Source: an uncultured Candidatus Melainabacteria bacterium (GTDB taxonomy: Bacteria > Cyanobacteriota > Vampirovibrionia > Gastranaerophilales > Gastranaerophilaceae). Taken from it: 31,117 nucleotides of DNA. The translations under genes were made by a program, and so were the position numbers. The DNA is taken from NCBI GenBank assembly GCA_934754735.1, contig CAKVJE010000011.1:1-31117 (forward strand), given 5' to 3'. Every line of letters starts with the position of its first letter. Position 1 is the first letter of the stretch. Shown here piece after piece: positions 8,513 to 16,120 of this stretch. Under the pieces are notes generated by a model. That model was not told the DNA's origin. It worked only from the letters and a program-made list of their open reading frames with translations, and did not search any database.

Positions 8513-9235
8513 ATGGATAGAAATGTTATCTGTATTAAATGGGGAACAAAATTTGGTCCGGAATATGTAAACAAGCTTTATAAAATGGTTGAAAAGAATT
8601 TGTCTTTACCGCATAGGTTTGTATGTTTTACAGATAACGCAGAAGGAATCGTGGAAGGTGTTGAAATTCGTCCGCTTCCAGAACTTAATGACGAGGGAAT
8701 TCCTGATAGAATGTGGAAAAAACTGGGTTTGTTTGCTAATCCGCTTTCTGATTTGCAAGGTACAGCTTTGTTTTTAGACTTGGATATTATTATTAGAAGT
8801 TCGCTTGACCCATTTTTCGAAGTTGAAGGAAGCTTTTTGATTTCTAAAGATTACGACTTCCCTCACGATATTATAGGGAATTCATCAGTTTTTCGTTTTG
8901 AAGTTGGTAAACATCCGGAAATTATTGAACATTTTTATCAAGAAGGAAAAACCATCAGAGAAAGATATAAGAATGAGCAAGCATTTTTGTCTTACGAAAT
9001 GGACAGAAAAGGTTTGTTGAAATATTGGCCGAAAGATTGGGTTGTAAGTTTCAAGCGTCAATGTTTGCATAAATTTCCAATGTGCTGGTTTAAAGTTCCA
9101 CGTGATCCGGAAGAAGCTAAGATTTTGATTTTTCACGGAAAACCAAATCCGGAACAAGCTTACAAAGGATATTTTGGTAAAATGGGATTCAGATATATTA
9201 AACCGACAAAATGGCTTGATAAATATTGGAATTAA
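8513..9235 (+). CDS. Probable GT-A glycosyltransferase
   Basis: The 240-residue soluble protein opens with a strand (NVICIKWGTKFGPEYVNKLY), has HRFVCFTDN (34-42) and then FLDLDII (88-93), where D89-x-D91 is a plausible metal and nucleotide-sugar binding motif. Near the end is IFHGKPNP (206-213), with H208, similar in position to the C-terminal His of GT8-type retaining enzymes. W68 in RMWKKLGLF and the NEQAFLSY segment (154-161) also fit this group. Donor and acceptor are unknown. The gene is a single transcription unit: consensus promoter, AAGGAG ribosome-binding site and a strong terminator directly after it. It is separated from the main glycan cluster by 4 kb. Confidence 0.75.
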   Translation: MDRNVICIKWGTKFGPEYVNKLYKMVEKNLSLPHRFVCFTDNAEGIVEGVEIRPLPELNDEGIPDRMWKKLGLFANPLSDLQGTALFLDLDIIIRSSLDPFFEVEGSFLISKDYDFPHDIIGNSSVFRFEVGKHPEIIEHFYQEGKTIRERYKNEQAFLSYEMDRKGLLKYWPKDWVVSFKRQCLHKFPMCWFKVPRDPEEAKILIFHGKPNPEQAYKGYFGKMGFRYIKPTKWLDKYWN

Positions 9236-9256
9236 GAATTAATTATTAAAAAATAT

Positions 9257-9294
9257 AAAACCCTCAATGATATTTAATTGAGGGTTTTATTTCT
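9257..9294. terminator. Bidirectional rho-independent terminator
   Basis: TAAAACCCTCAAT (9257-9269) and ATTGAGGGTTTTA (9278-9290) form a perfect 13-bp stem with an 8-base loop, flanked by A and T runs on both sides. It lies between the convergent glycosyltransferase and GAF/HD-GYP genes and can serve both. Confidence 0.9.
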
Positions 9295-9300
9295 TTAATT

Positions 9301-10668
9301 TTATCCGTTTATGATTTCAAATAAAGCATTTACAACAACCGGATCCCATTTTATTCCGGCTTCACTTTTGATTACAGTTAAAGCTTCGCCTTTATCCATT
9401 GCTTTTCTATAAGAACGATCAGAGGTCATGGCTGTGTAAGCATCCGCAACAGCTATAATTCTTGAACCGAACGGAATTGAATTGCCTTTCAAACCTTCCG
9501 GTTCGCCACCACCGTCCCAGCGTTCTTTATGGTAATGGATATAAGGAATAACTTCTGATAAGAAATTAATGTTCATAAGCAAATTTACACCAACATTCGG
9601 ATGGTTTTGCAATTTTTCCCATTCTTCTTTTGAAAGTTTACCTTTATTTGTAAATAATGATTCCGGAAGAGTGATTTTACCGATATTCTGTAACAAACCT
9701 GCGTAGTAAACTAAATCTGTTGTTTTTTCATTTAAGCCAAGCTGACGACAAAGTTTGCGTGAAAGTTCTGCTGTGTTTTGAGAATGAGCAACTTTGTATT
9801 GACCTTTTTCGTCAACTGCTTTTGCTAATTTTTCAACAAACGCTTGCTGTTGAACACCTAAATCGCCAATTAAAGCAGTTAATTCAGCTCTTTGGTGCTG
9901 TAATTCTTCTGCTGTAACATTTTCATCTTTGACTAAACCATTTACTTCATCAATAGTTTTTTGTAAATGCATAGAAGTTCCAAATAATCTTCCGATTGTT
10001 TCAAGAAGATTCATGTATGCGCGCTTAATAGTCTTTTCCTTATAATTTTCAATTACAATAACACCAACTACGTGTGCATTATTATGCATAGGAACAATTG
10101 CCAATGACTTTACATCAAATTCTTTTAATTCGTATTTTGGCGTAAAATTATCAATATTTGTAACATCTTTTATTTGTACTGTTTCAAGCGTTTTAAACGC
10201 TTTAACAACTATTGATTTGTCATCATCAGCGTAACTCAATTTCTTAGCGTAAATATCTTCATCAAATTCGATAGATGAACCAACTAAACCTAAAATTTTA
10301 TCTTCAATATTCAAACCTTTTGTGAATTCTTTTGTAAGATAGATGTGGCATGCGTCAACATCAAGAATTTGCGTTAATGTTTTTGCAATTGAATTGTAGA
10401 CTACGTATTCGTCTTGAGAATTGAAACCTAAAACGCAAAGTGTGTTATCCAAAGAATAAATTGAAACAAGCTCTTGTAGCTGTGATTTAAGCTTTGTTGT
10501 TTTATCCTTAACATCCTTACCGATTTTATTAGCCAAATCTTCTGAAATCAGGTACTCGGAAATGAAATCACCCAAGTTTAGAGCGAAAATTTCTTCAAGC
10601 GGATCATCTTCCATTAAGTCAATTGAACGGCTGAAGAGTGATGCACCTAATTCTTCTTTATCTGTCAT
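9301..10668 (-). CDS. GAF domain plus degenerate HD-GYP domain protein
   Basis: The 455-residue protein has a helical N-terminus, a GAF-like sensory domain (about 80-235), a short coiled linker (240-270) and a C-terminal HD-GYP domain (about 275-455). HD-GYP enzymes hydrolyse cyclic di-GMP using a metal centre. Several core features are present: H295 (AHSQNTAEL), H356 (HPNVG), H380, D409 (VADAYTAMTSDRSYR). However, the signature HD is replaced by Q327-N328 (LLQNIGKI), the usual HH pair reads H380-K381, and GYP reads G388-E389-P390. I confirmed these codons on the DNA. Loss of metal ligands suggests a non-hydrolytic, perhaps binding or protein-interaction role; this is inference. The start has AAGGA six bases upstream. 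It is monocistronic. Confidence 0.85.
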   Translation of the reverse strand: MTDKEELGASLFSRSIDLMEDDPLEEIFALNLGDFISEYLISEDLANKIGKDVKDKTTKLKSQLQELVSIYSLDNTLCVLGFNSQDEYVVYNSIAKTLTQILDVDACHIYLTKEFTKGLNIEDKILGLVGSSIEFDEDIYAKKLSYADDDKSIVVKAFKTLETVQIKDVTNIDNFTPKYELKEFDVKSLAIVPMHNNAHVVGVIVIENYKEKTIKRAYMNLLETIGRLFGTSMHLQKTIDEVNGLVKDENVTAEELQHQRAELTALIGDLGVQQQAFVEKLAKAVDEKGQYKVAHSQNTAELSRKLCRQLGLNEKTTDLVYYAGLLQNIGKITLPESLFTNKGKLSKEEWEKLQNHPNVGVNLLMNINFLSEVIPYIHYHKERWDGGGEPEGLKGNSIPFGSRIIAVADAYTAMTSDRSYRKAMDKGEALTVIKSEAGIKWDPVVVNALFEIING

Positions 10669-10971
10669 AATATTCCTTCCTACAAAATAAAATTCTTCTT
10701 ATGTCATGTATAACGGCACAAATTTTAAAAACTTTAATGTTTTTTGAAAAAATTATACTTTAGTTGTAGATTAATTATACTAAATGCCGAAAATAGCGGG
10801 TTTGAACGCTTTACAAAAGTTAATAAAACTTTCTCGTAATAACTGAGCGTCAGACTTTTCTGCGTGCTGTCATTCTGAGGTTCGATTTTACACTTTACCT
10901 GACATTATTGCATGAGGGAGTGAGTGCGCTTGTGGTGTTCAAATCGCATCTCACTTTACTTTCTTTATGTG
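10669..10971. other. Gene-free stretch with an imperfect hairpin and possible repeat remnant
   Basis: No open frame here looks coding. The stretch next to 10668 would carry the promoter of the GAF/HD-GYP gene, but I see no convincing boxes. The part from about 10795 is less A/T-rich than its surroundings and contains CTGTCATTCTGAGG (10867-10880), a phrase that often belongs to dispersed repeats in bacterial genomes, and an imperfect hairpin AGTGAGTGCG (10919-10928) with CGCATCTCACT (10945-10955), one bulged base. The rest shows nothing I can interpret. Confidence 0.4.
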
Positions 10972-11006
10972 AAAAAGGATGACTTAACGGTCATCCTTTT
11001 TTCTTT
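10972..11006. terminator. Rho-independent terminator after the phosphohexomutase gene
   Basis: AAAAAGGATGAC (10972-10983) pairs perfectly with GTCATCCTTTTT (10990-11001) around the loop TTAACG. On the minus strand it begins within ten bases of the phosphohexomutase stop codon and ends in a T-run, so it ends that transcript. Confidence 0.85.
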
Positions 11007-11008
11007 AG

Positions 11009-13270
11009 TTAAAATTTGTATTCCGGAATCTCAAAGACTTCGTTGTTTGCGTCTTTTTCGACAAACTTCAAATAATATTCCAAAGCTTTATCTTTTGCTG
11101 ATTCATAAAATTCATCAGAAATGAGTTCTCTGTGCAATTCTGTTCTTTCGCCGGAATAATTACCCAAAACTCTTGAATATTTTTCAATCATTTCTAAATC
11201 TTCACCGCCAGCGTAAGCTTTTGTTTTTGCGTCAGTTCCGGATGGTCTTATTTCAACGTACTTATCAGTAAATTCTAAATATGTTCCATCGCCAACAAAT
11301 TTAACTGATTTCAAGTTATCAAAATTAAGTTCTGCGAATGCGCTATTAAGAACTTTTTTCACAGCATTAATATCTGCAATGCCTTCTCTGATTGCAATTG
11401 CTAGTGATAAATAAAATAAATCGTTTCTTGTTCTTAAAGTTTCACCTGCAAATTTTGCTTTCTTTAATTTTTCAATATCAGGCTCAGATTCGTTATAATA
11501 AGCGATATCTTCCCTAACGTCATATTTTGCAATGATATTATTTTCATCAAAGATTTCAACTAAATATTCAGAAAGTGTTTTATTATCTTCTTCTAACTTA
11601 GCAGCAAGTGCAGATGCAACAATAATAGCTTCTGTTGCACTCTTTTCTCTCATAGCGATTGCTTTTCTGCCTGCCAAAGATTCAATTAAATCTTCTGAAC
11701 CCATAATCATACCGCCTGATTCTTCACCGCCGAATATTAATCTAGGTTGAACACCTAAGTTAATTGAATTACCGAACACATCATCAACCACAACTTCTTT
11801 ATCAGGGTTGTTTTTAAGTTGCAATTCAACTTTTTTCATAATATTTGCGATTTCTTTAAAACCTACAGGAACATTTACAACCTTGATTCCATGAGCTTTT
11901 GCCCATTCATCCCAACTTAGAGCAGAAGCAGTTGTTTTAATCATAAATCTTGGATGATTTTTGAATTTACCTTGAGCTTTAAGTTGTTTTACTCGATAAT
12001 TCATAAGCATTAAGAACGCTTGATTTGCGCTATATACAGTTAAAATTCTGCTTTCATCAAGTTTTATAAAAGAAACACCATAATCTTCAAGCATTGGTTC
12101 GTTTCCGATAGCTTCAATTTGGCAAACTGTTAATCTGTCATGATCAGGATCTGTAATCAATACAATTGTGCCAAGCGGACAATCTGCAAGAACTTTGTCG
12201 TAGTGTAAAGACTCAATTACAGGGAAGAATTTTTCGCCGTTTGGTCTTTTTGCTAAAACAGTTGCGTCTACTGAATAATCGTAGAAACATTTGTTACCTT
12301 TAGGGTCAGTATCGTATTTGCCGATTGAATGGAAAAACGGATCTTCTTCTGTATTGTTCCAAATATATTTATCTTGAATGCCCAATTTTTCTAATACTCT
12401 GCTTAATGTTCTGTATGCACATCCGCCAACGCACTCAACAAAAAGCTTAGATTTCATTTTCTTAACGCCTTCCAAGTTTTGCGCAACACCTGATTTCAAG
12501 TAATCTACGTATAAATCAATACCGTCATTAAGTTTTGTCATGATTTCTTCATCAATTAGCGGATTATTTTTTGCAGCAACCGTAATTTCGTAAAAACCTT
12601 CTTCGTCAGCAATTTCAAAAATTTCTTGAATCATATCAACAAATTCCAAAGATTCTTCCGGCAAATATTGGCTGCCTTGTGAGTTTAAATCTTTTGTAGC
12701 TGTCTTTACAGAAATACCATGGCTTGATGTAATGTATTCACCGCCCACTAAATCTAATTTGAAAGCTAAAAATGAAGCCAACCAAATTGGAATAGTTTTT
12801 CTATCTTTTGGAGTAAGTGTTTTAATTCCTTGTGCCGCTTGAATACGAGCAATCGCATCCAAGTACAAATCAGAATTGTATCTTACTTCGCTTCCAACAA
12901 GTTTAAGGATTTCTTTGCCTTCATATTTGTTACGTGCAACCAAAGCCTTAGCTAGTGTTGCAAGGATAATTCCAACCAGATTAATCGGGAATCTTGTATC
13001 TTGAGGGAACAAAATATTTTGTGGGCCTCTGATACCTGCTGTAGAAACTTGCGCTTCTCGTTTGTAATTAACAAACCATTCGATTAATCCTAAGCCTTCC
13101 GGATTTTCTTTTGATTGAGGATATAAATATGCTCTTTTAAGAATAAACGTAAATTCGTTTTCATTATTGAAATCAAATAAGTTTAAATTCTTTATATAAT
13201 CCGGTGTTTTGTCATAAACATTTTTAAATAATTCTTTTTCTAATTCGCAACTTGCTTCTCTTTTAAACAT
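11009..13270 (-). CDS. Phosphohexomutase (phosphoglucomutase/phosphomannomutase superfamily), long form
   Basis: Alpha-D-phosphohexomutases interconvert sugar 1- and 6-phosphates. The four family loops occur in order: STAGIRG (76-82); the phosphoserine loop ITSSHG (180-185, probably S183, in place of the usual TASHNP); the metal loop DPDHDR (374-379); the sugar-binding GEESGG (515-520); and the phosphate loop RPSGTD (675-680). At 753 residues it is longer than the usual 450-600, mainly through additional sequence before and within domain 1 and between the serine and metal loops. It could supply glucose-1-phosphate for the RfbF enzyme encoded just across the divergent region, but it has its own promoter. 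The start has AGGAG six bases upstream. Substrate preference cannot be read from sequence. Confidence 0.85.
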   Translation of the reverse strand: MFKREASCELEKELFKNVYDKTPDYIKNLNLFDFNNENEFTFILKRAYLYPQSKENPEGLGLIEWFVNYKREAQVSTAGIRGPQNILFPQDTRFPINLVGIILATLAKALVARNKYEGKEILKLVGSEVRYNSDLYLDAIARIQAAQGIKTLTPKDRKTIPIWLASFLAFKLDLVGGEYITSSHGISVKTATKDLNSQGSQYLPEESLEFVDMIQEIFEIADEEGFYEITVAAKNNPLIDEEIMTKLNDGIDLYVDYLKSGVAQNLEGVKKMKSKLFVECVGGCAYRTLSRVLEKLGIQDKYIWNNTEEDPFFHSIGKYDTDPKGNKCFYDYSVDATVLAKRPNGEKFFPVIESLHYDKVLADCPLGTIVLITDPDHDRLTVCQIEAIGNEPMLEDYGVSFIKLDESRILTVYSANQAFLMLMNYRVKQLKAQGKFKNHPRFMIKTTASALSWDEWAKAHGIKVVNVPVGFKEIANIMKKVELQLKNNPDKEVVVDDVFGNSINLGVQPRLIFGGEESGGMIMGSEDLIESLAGRKAIAMREKSATEAIIVASALAAKLEEDNKTLSEYLVEIFDENNIIAKYDVREDIAYYNESEPDIEKLKKAKFAGETLRTRNDLFYLSLAIAIREGIADINAVKKVLNSAFAELNFDNLKSVKFVGDGTYLEFTDKYVEIRPSGTDAKTKAYAGGEDLEMIEKYSRVLGNYSGERTELHRELISDEFYESAKDKALEYYLKFVEKDANNEVFEIPEYKF

Positions 13271-13294
13271 AGTACTCTCCTATTCGTACAAGTT

Positions 13295-13303
13295 ATTATA
13301 GCA
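13295..13303 (-). promoter_or_regulatory. Extended -10 promoter element of the phosphohexomutase gene
   Basis: On the minus strand the sequence reads TGC-TATAAT, an extended -10 with a perfect hexamer; no good -35 is seen, as is common for extended -10 promoters. Transcription would start near 13288, about 18 bases before the ATG. Confidence 0.6.
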
Positions 13304-13395
13304 TAAAATTTATTTGTTTCTATTAGAAAAGTTAAATAATGCGATAAACAAAATGAACAATGTGTAGATAATGATATTTTAACTAGTTATTTTGT

Positions 13396-13415
13396 TATGT
13401 AAACAATATTACATA
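13396..13415. promoter_or_regulatory. CRP/FNR/NtcA-type operator palindrome
   Basis: TATGTAA (13396-13402) and TTACATA (13409-13415) are perfect inverted 7-mers separated by six bases. This fits the CRP/FNR superfamily half-site pattern TGTAA-N6-TTACA and also contains GTA-N8-TAC, the NtcA form. It lies in the divergent region between the phosphohexomutase and the glycan cluster. Which regulator binds is unknown. Confidence 0.5.
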
Positions 13416-13468
13416 TTTTAATTTTTAGCTGTACAAAAAATATTTCCATGATAGCATGAATATGTGCA

Positions 13469-13497
13469 TTAATATTGCGTTCGATACATAGTATACA
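13469..13497 (+). promoter_or_regulatory. Candidate promoter of the glycan cluster
   Basis: TTAATA (13469-13474) and TATACA (13492-13497) are 17 bp apart. Each matches consensus partly. A start near 13504 would give a 5' leader of about 30 bases before the GTG at 13534. Confidence 0.4.
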
Positions 13498-13533
13498 AAA
13501 TGTAGAAAGAAGTTTGTTGGGAAGCGTAGAGTC

Positions 13534-14403
13534 GTGGAAGAAAATTCAAAAGTAAAAATTTCAGTAATAATGCCGGTATACAATACTAAAGAGAGTGATT
13601 TTAGGGCTGCAATTGAGAGTGTTTTAACTCAAACTTACAAGAATTTTGAACTTATTATAATTAATAACGCATCTCAAACTGATGTAAAATCGGTTGTTGC
13701 AAGTTATCAAGATGAGCGTATAAGGTATTTTGAGCTAAAAGAAAACCACGGTTGCGCAGTTGCGAGAAATTTCGGAATAAAAAATATGCGTGGTGAATAC
13801 TATGTAGCAATGGATTCTGATGATATTGCATTACCTACGAGATTTGAGAAAGAAGTTGAAATTTTGGATAACAATCCAAATGTTGTATTAGTTGCGAGTT
13901 GGTTTAGGAGATTTCCGGAGGGTAAAATTGTAAAAGCTCCACTAAGACCAAGATTGCTGGATTTTTTAGTGCGTGATTTTCTTGTGCATTCATCTTTGAT
14001 GATAAGAGTTAAAAAAGAAAATCTGCAAGAATTTTTATACAGGGAAGATAATGAAGTTTGCGATGATATCGAGCTTTATAGTCGTTTAATTTTTAAAGGC
14101 GAATTTTATGTTATTCAGGAAGTATTGTTGGATTATCGTTGTGAAGGTCAAGGAATTTCAATTGAAAAAAGTCAAAAAGTAGCTGAAATAGCAAAACAAA
14201 TTAAGCATCGTCAATTAGATTTTTTGACTACAGATAAAGATTTACAAAAACAGATTGTAAAACTTTTGGTAAGAAATTATAAAATTAAAAAAAATTTCAT
14301 CGAGCGTATTTTTTCAGTAAAAAATATAGCGATTTATGATTCTGCATACAAGGTTATAACGATATTAAATATAGAAATTAAAATACGAAAGGGGAGTTTA
14401 TGA
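13534..14403 (+). CDS. Family 2 glycosyltransferase, first gene of the glycan cluster
   Basis: The 289-residue protein has the GT2 fold: KISVIMPVYNT (8-18), ESVLTQTYKNFELIIINNAS (28-47), GCAVARNFGI (73-82), and AMDSDDI (92-98) with the D94-S-D96 metal-binding motif. CDDIELYSRL (176-185) probably holds the catalytic base. It transfers a nucleotide-activated sugar to a growing glycan or lipid-linked acceptor in the cytoplasm; the sugar is unknown. The start is GTG, with a weak GGGAAG nine bases upstream; an ATG at 13570 would cut into the first strand and is unlikely. The stop overlaps the start of rfbF in an ATGA, so the two are translationally coupled. Confidence 0.88.
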   Translation: MEENSKVKISVIMPVYNTKESDFRAAIESVLTQTYKNFELIIINNASQTDVKSVVASYQDERIRYFELKENHGCAVARNFGIKNMRGEYYVAMDSDDIALPTRFEKEVEILDNNPNVVLVASWFRRFPEGKIVKAPLRPRLLDFLVRDFLVHSSLMIRVKKENLQEFLYREDNEVCDDIELYSRLIFKGEFYVIQEVLLDYRCEGQGISIEKSQKVAEIAKQIKHRQLDFLTTDKDLQKQIVKLLVRNYKIKKNFIERIFSVKNIAIYDSAYKVITILNIEIKIRKGSL

Positions 14404-15212
14404 AGGTTCTAATTCTGGCTGGCGGATTGGGTACAAGATTAGGCGAGGAAACTGTTTCTAAGCCGAAACCAATGGTTGAAATCGGCGGGTATCCTATTTT
14501 GTGGCACATAATGAAGATCTATTCTCATTATGGGTTCAATGATTTTGTGATTTTAACAGGATACAAATCTCACATGATAAAAGATTATTTTGTGCATTAT
14601 TATCAAAGATATTCGGATTTGTCGATTGATATGAAATCTAATACAATCGAGCTTCACAAAATGCGTACAGAGCCTTGGAAAGTTACAATGCTTTATACCG
14701 GTCAAAATACAATGACCGGCGGAAGAATTAAAAAAGCAGAAGAGTATGTCGGGGATGAGCCGTTTTTATTAACTTATGGCGATGGTGTGAGCGACGTTAA
14801 TATTTCAGAATTGGTTGAATTTCATAAAAAATCCGGAAAATTGATGACAATGACGGCAGTCCAGCCTTCAGGAAGATTTGGAGCTTTGGATATAAGAAGT
14901 GATAACACAATTACTTCGTTCAAGGAAAAACCTCAAGGCGACGGTGCTTGGATTAATGGCGGTTTCTTTGTTTGCGAACCTCAAGTTTTCAATTATATAA
15001 GCAATGAGCCAAATGAAATTTTTGAACGTCGTCCGCTTGAAAATATCGCTCATGATGGACAATTGAATGCATTTAAACATTCGGGCTTCTGGCGTCCAAT
15101 GGATACTTTACGCGACAAAATCGAGCTAAACGAATATTGGGAAAACGGCAACGCTCCTTGGAAAGTTTGGGATAAGCAGAATGCGTTTGTAGGTAAAGTA
15201 GGAGTTATTTAA
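14400..15212 (+). CDS. rfbF: Glucose-1-phosphate cytidylyltransferase
   Basis: This enzyme makes CDP-glucose from CTP and glucose-1-phosphate, the entry to CDP-linked deoxy sugars. The 270-residue length is near the family norm. The nucleotide-binding signature GGLGTR (8-13), KPKPM (21-25), TYGDG (125-129, with D128 for the metal), the segment WKVTMLYTGQNTMTGGR (93-109) and GAWINGGFFVCE (182-193) are characteristic of RfbF, as distinct from glucose-1-phosphate thymidylyltransferases. GGGGAG precedes the ATG, which overlaps the preceding stop. Its partner dehydratase, rfbG, lies one gene downstream, with an SDR gene inserted between; the two are often adjacent in other genomes. Confidence 0.93.
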   Translation: MKVLILAGGLGTRLGEETVSKPKPMVEIGGYPILWHIMKIYSHYGFNDFVILTGYKSHMIKDYFVHYYQRYSDLSIDMKSNTIELHKMRTEPWKVTMLYTGQNTMTGGRIKKAEEYVGDEPFLLTYGDGVSDVNISELVEFHKKSGKLMTMTAVQPSGRFGALDIRSDNTITSFKEKPQGDGAWINGGFFVCEPQVFNYISNEPNEIFERRPLENIAHDGQLNAFKHSGFWRPMDTLRDKIELNEYWENGNAPWKVWDKQNAFVGKVGVI

Positions 15213-16120
15213 TGGATAATGAAATTTTACTAACAGGCGCGACCGGACTTATAGGTAGAGAAATTTTAAATCAATTATTAGACAAAGGGTATAAGGTATG
15301 CGCAATTGAGCATTTGCAAAAAATTGAACCAAGAGAAAATTTGCGTATAATCAAATTGGACTTGTTAAGCAATTATGAAGTAAGTCTTTTTTTTAAAGAA
15401 AATTTTTTTAAAACTCTTATTCACATGGCGTGGTATGGTGATAAAAAAGTTCATAGTCATAATGTTAATTTAGACTGGGCAGAAGCTTCTTTGAATTTGT
15501 TAAAGAATTTTTGTCAAACAGGCGGTAAAAAATTTTTAGGTGCCGGAAGCATTTCTGAATATGATTTCAAATATGGATATTTTTCGGAAGAGATTACGCC
15601 ATTAGAAAATAAATCTCTTTATGGGCAATCAAAATCGGCGCTTTATAAAGTTGCGAAAACTTATTGTGAAAATAATGATGTTGATTTCAAATGGGCAAGA
15701 ATTTTTAATTTGTATGGGAAATACGAACGAAAAGAAAGATTGATTCCGTATGTAATCAATACAATGTTAAATGATGAACCGGTTAAGGTTAGCACATGTG
15801 AAAAATATCAAGATTATTTGTCAGCTTATGATGTTGCTGTGGCTGTGATTGCGTTGCTTGAAAGTGATATTCAAGGCGCGGTTAATATTTGTTCCGGAAA
15901 ACCTGTTCAGCTTAAATATATCGTAAACAAAATCGCCGAACTTACGGAATTTAAAGGTGAAATTCTTTGGGGTGCAATTCCTGCGGCGTTTGGTGATGAG
16001 GTTGTAGTTGGAAATAATGAAAAACTAAAATCAATCGGTTGGAAACCGAAATACAGCTTGGATGAGGGCTTAAAATCAACTATTGAGTGGTGGAAAAATT
16101 ATAACAAGGAGAATAATTAA
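15212..16120 (+). CDS. Extended SDR, NAD(P)-dependent epimerase/dehydratase/reductase family
   Basis: The 302-residue protein has the Rossmann fingerprint TGATGLIG (8-15), an AGSISEYD strand (111-118) and the catalytic pair Y137-x3-K141 (YGQSK). It is related along its whole length to the SDR at 18842-19717: both have an HxAW segment, a YxQxK active site, an ARIF or GRIF strand and an NIC.GK turn. Its place between rfbF and rfbG, with one-base overlaps on both sides, suggests it acts on CDP-glucose or CDP-4-keto-6-deoxyglucose, for example as a 4-ketoreductase or C-4 epimerase. That is inference; the reaction cannot be fixed by sequence. Confidence 0.85.
   Translation: MDNEILLTGATGLIGREILNQLLDKGYKVCAIEHLQKIEPRENLRIIKLDLLSNYEVSLFFKENFFKTLIHMAWYGDKKVHSHNVNLDWAEASLNLLKNFCQTGGKKFLGAGSISEYDFKYGYFSEEITPLENKSLYGQSKSALYKVAKTYCENNDVDFKWARIFNLYGKYERKERLIPYVINTMLNDEPVKVSTCEKYQDYLSAYDVAVAVIALLESDIQGAVNICSGKPVQLKYIVNKIAELTEFKGEILWGAIPAAFGDEVVVGNNEKLKSIGWKPKYSLDEGLKSTIEWWKNYNKENN

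Noticed and set aside
10919..10955. Possible tRNA (contains GTTCAAATC, like a T-loop)
   Set aside because: No matching five-base T-stem, acceptor stem or anticodon arm can be drawn around it.
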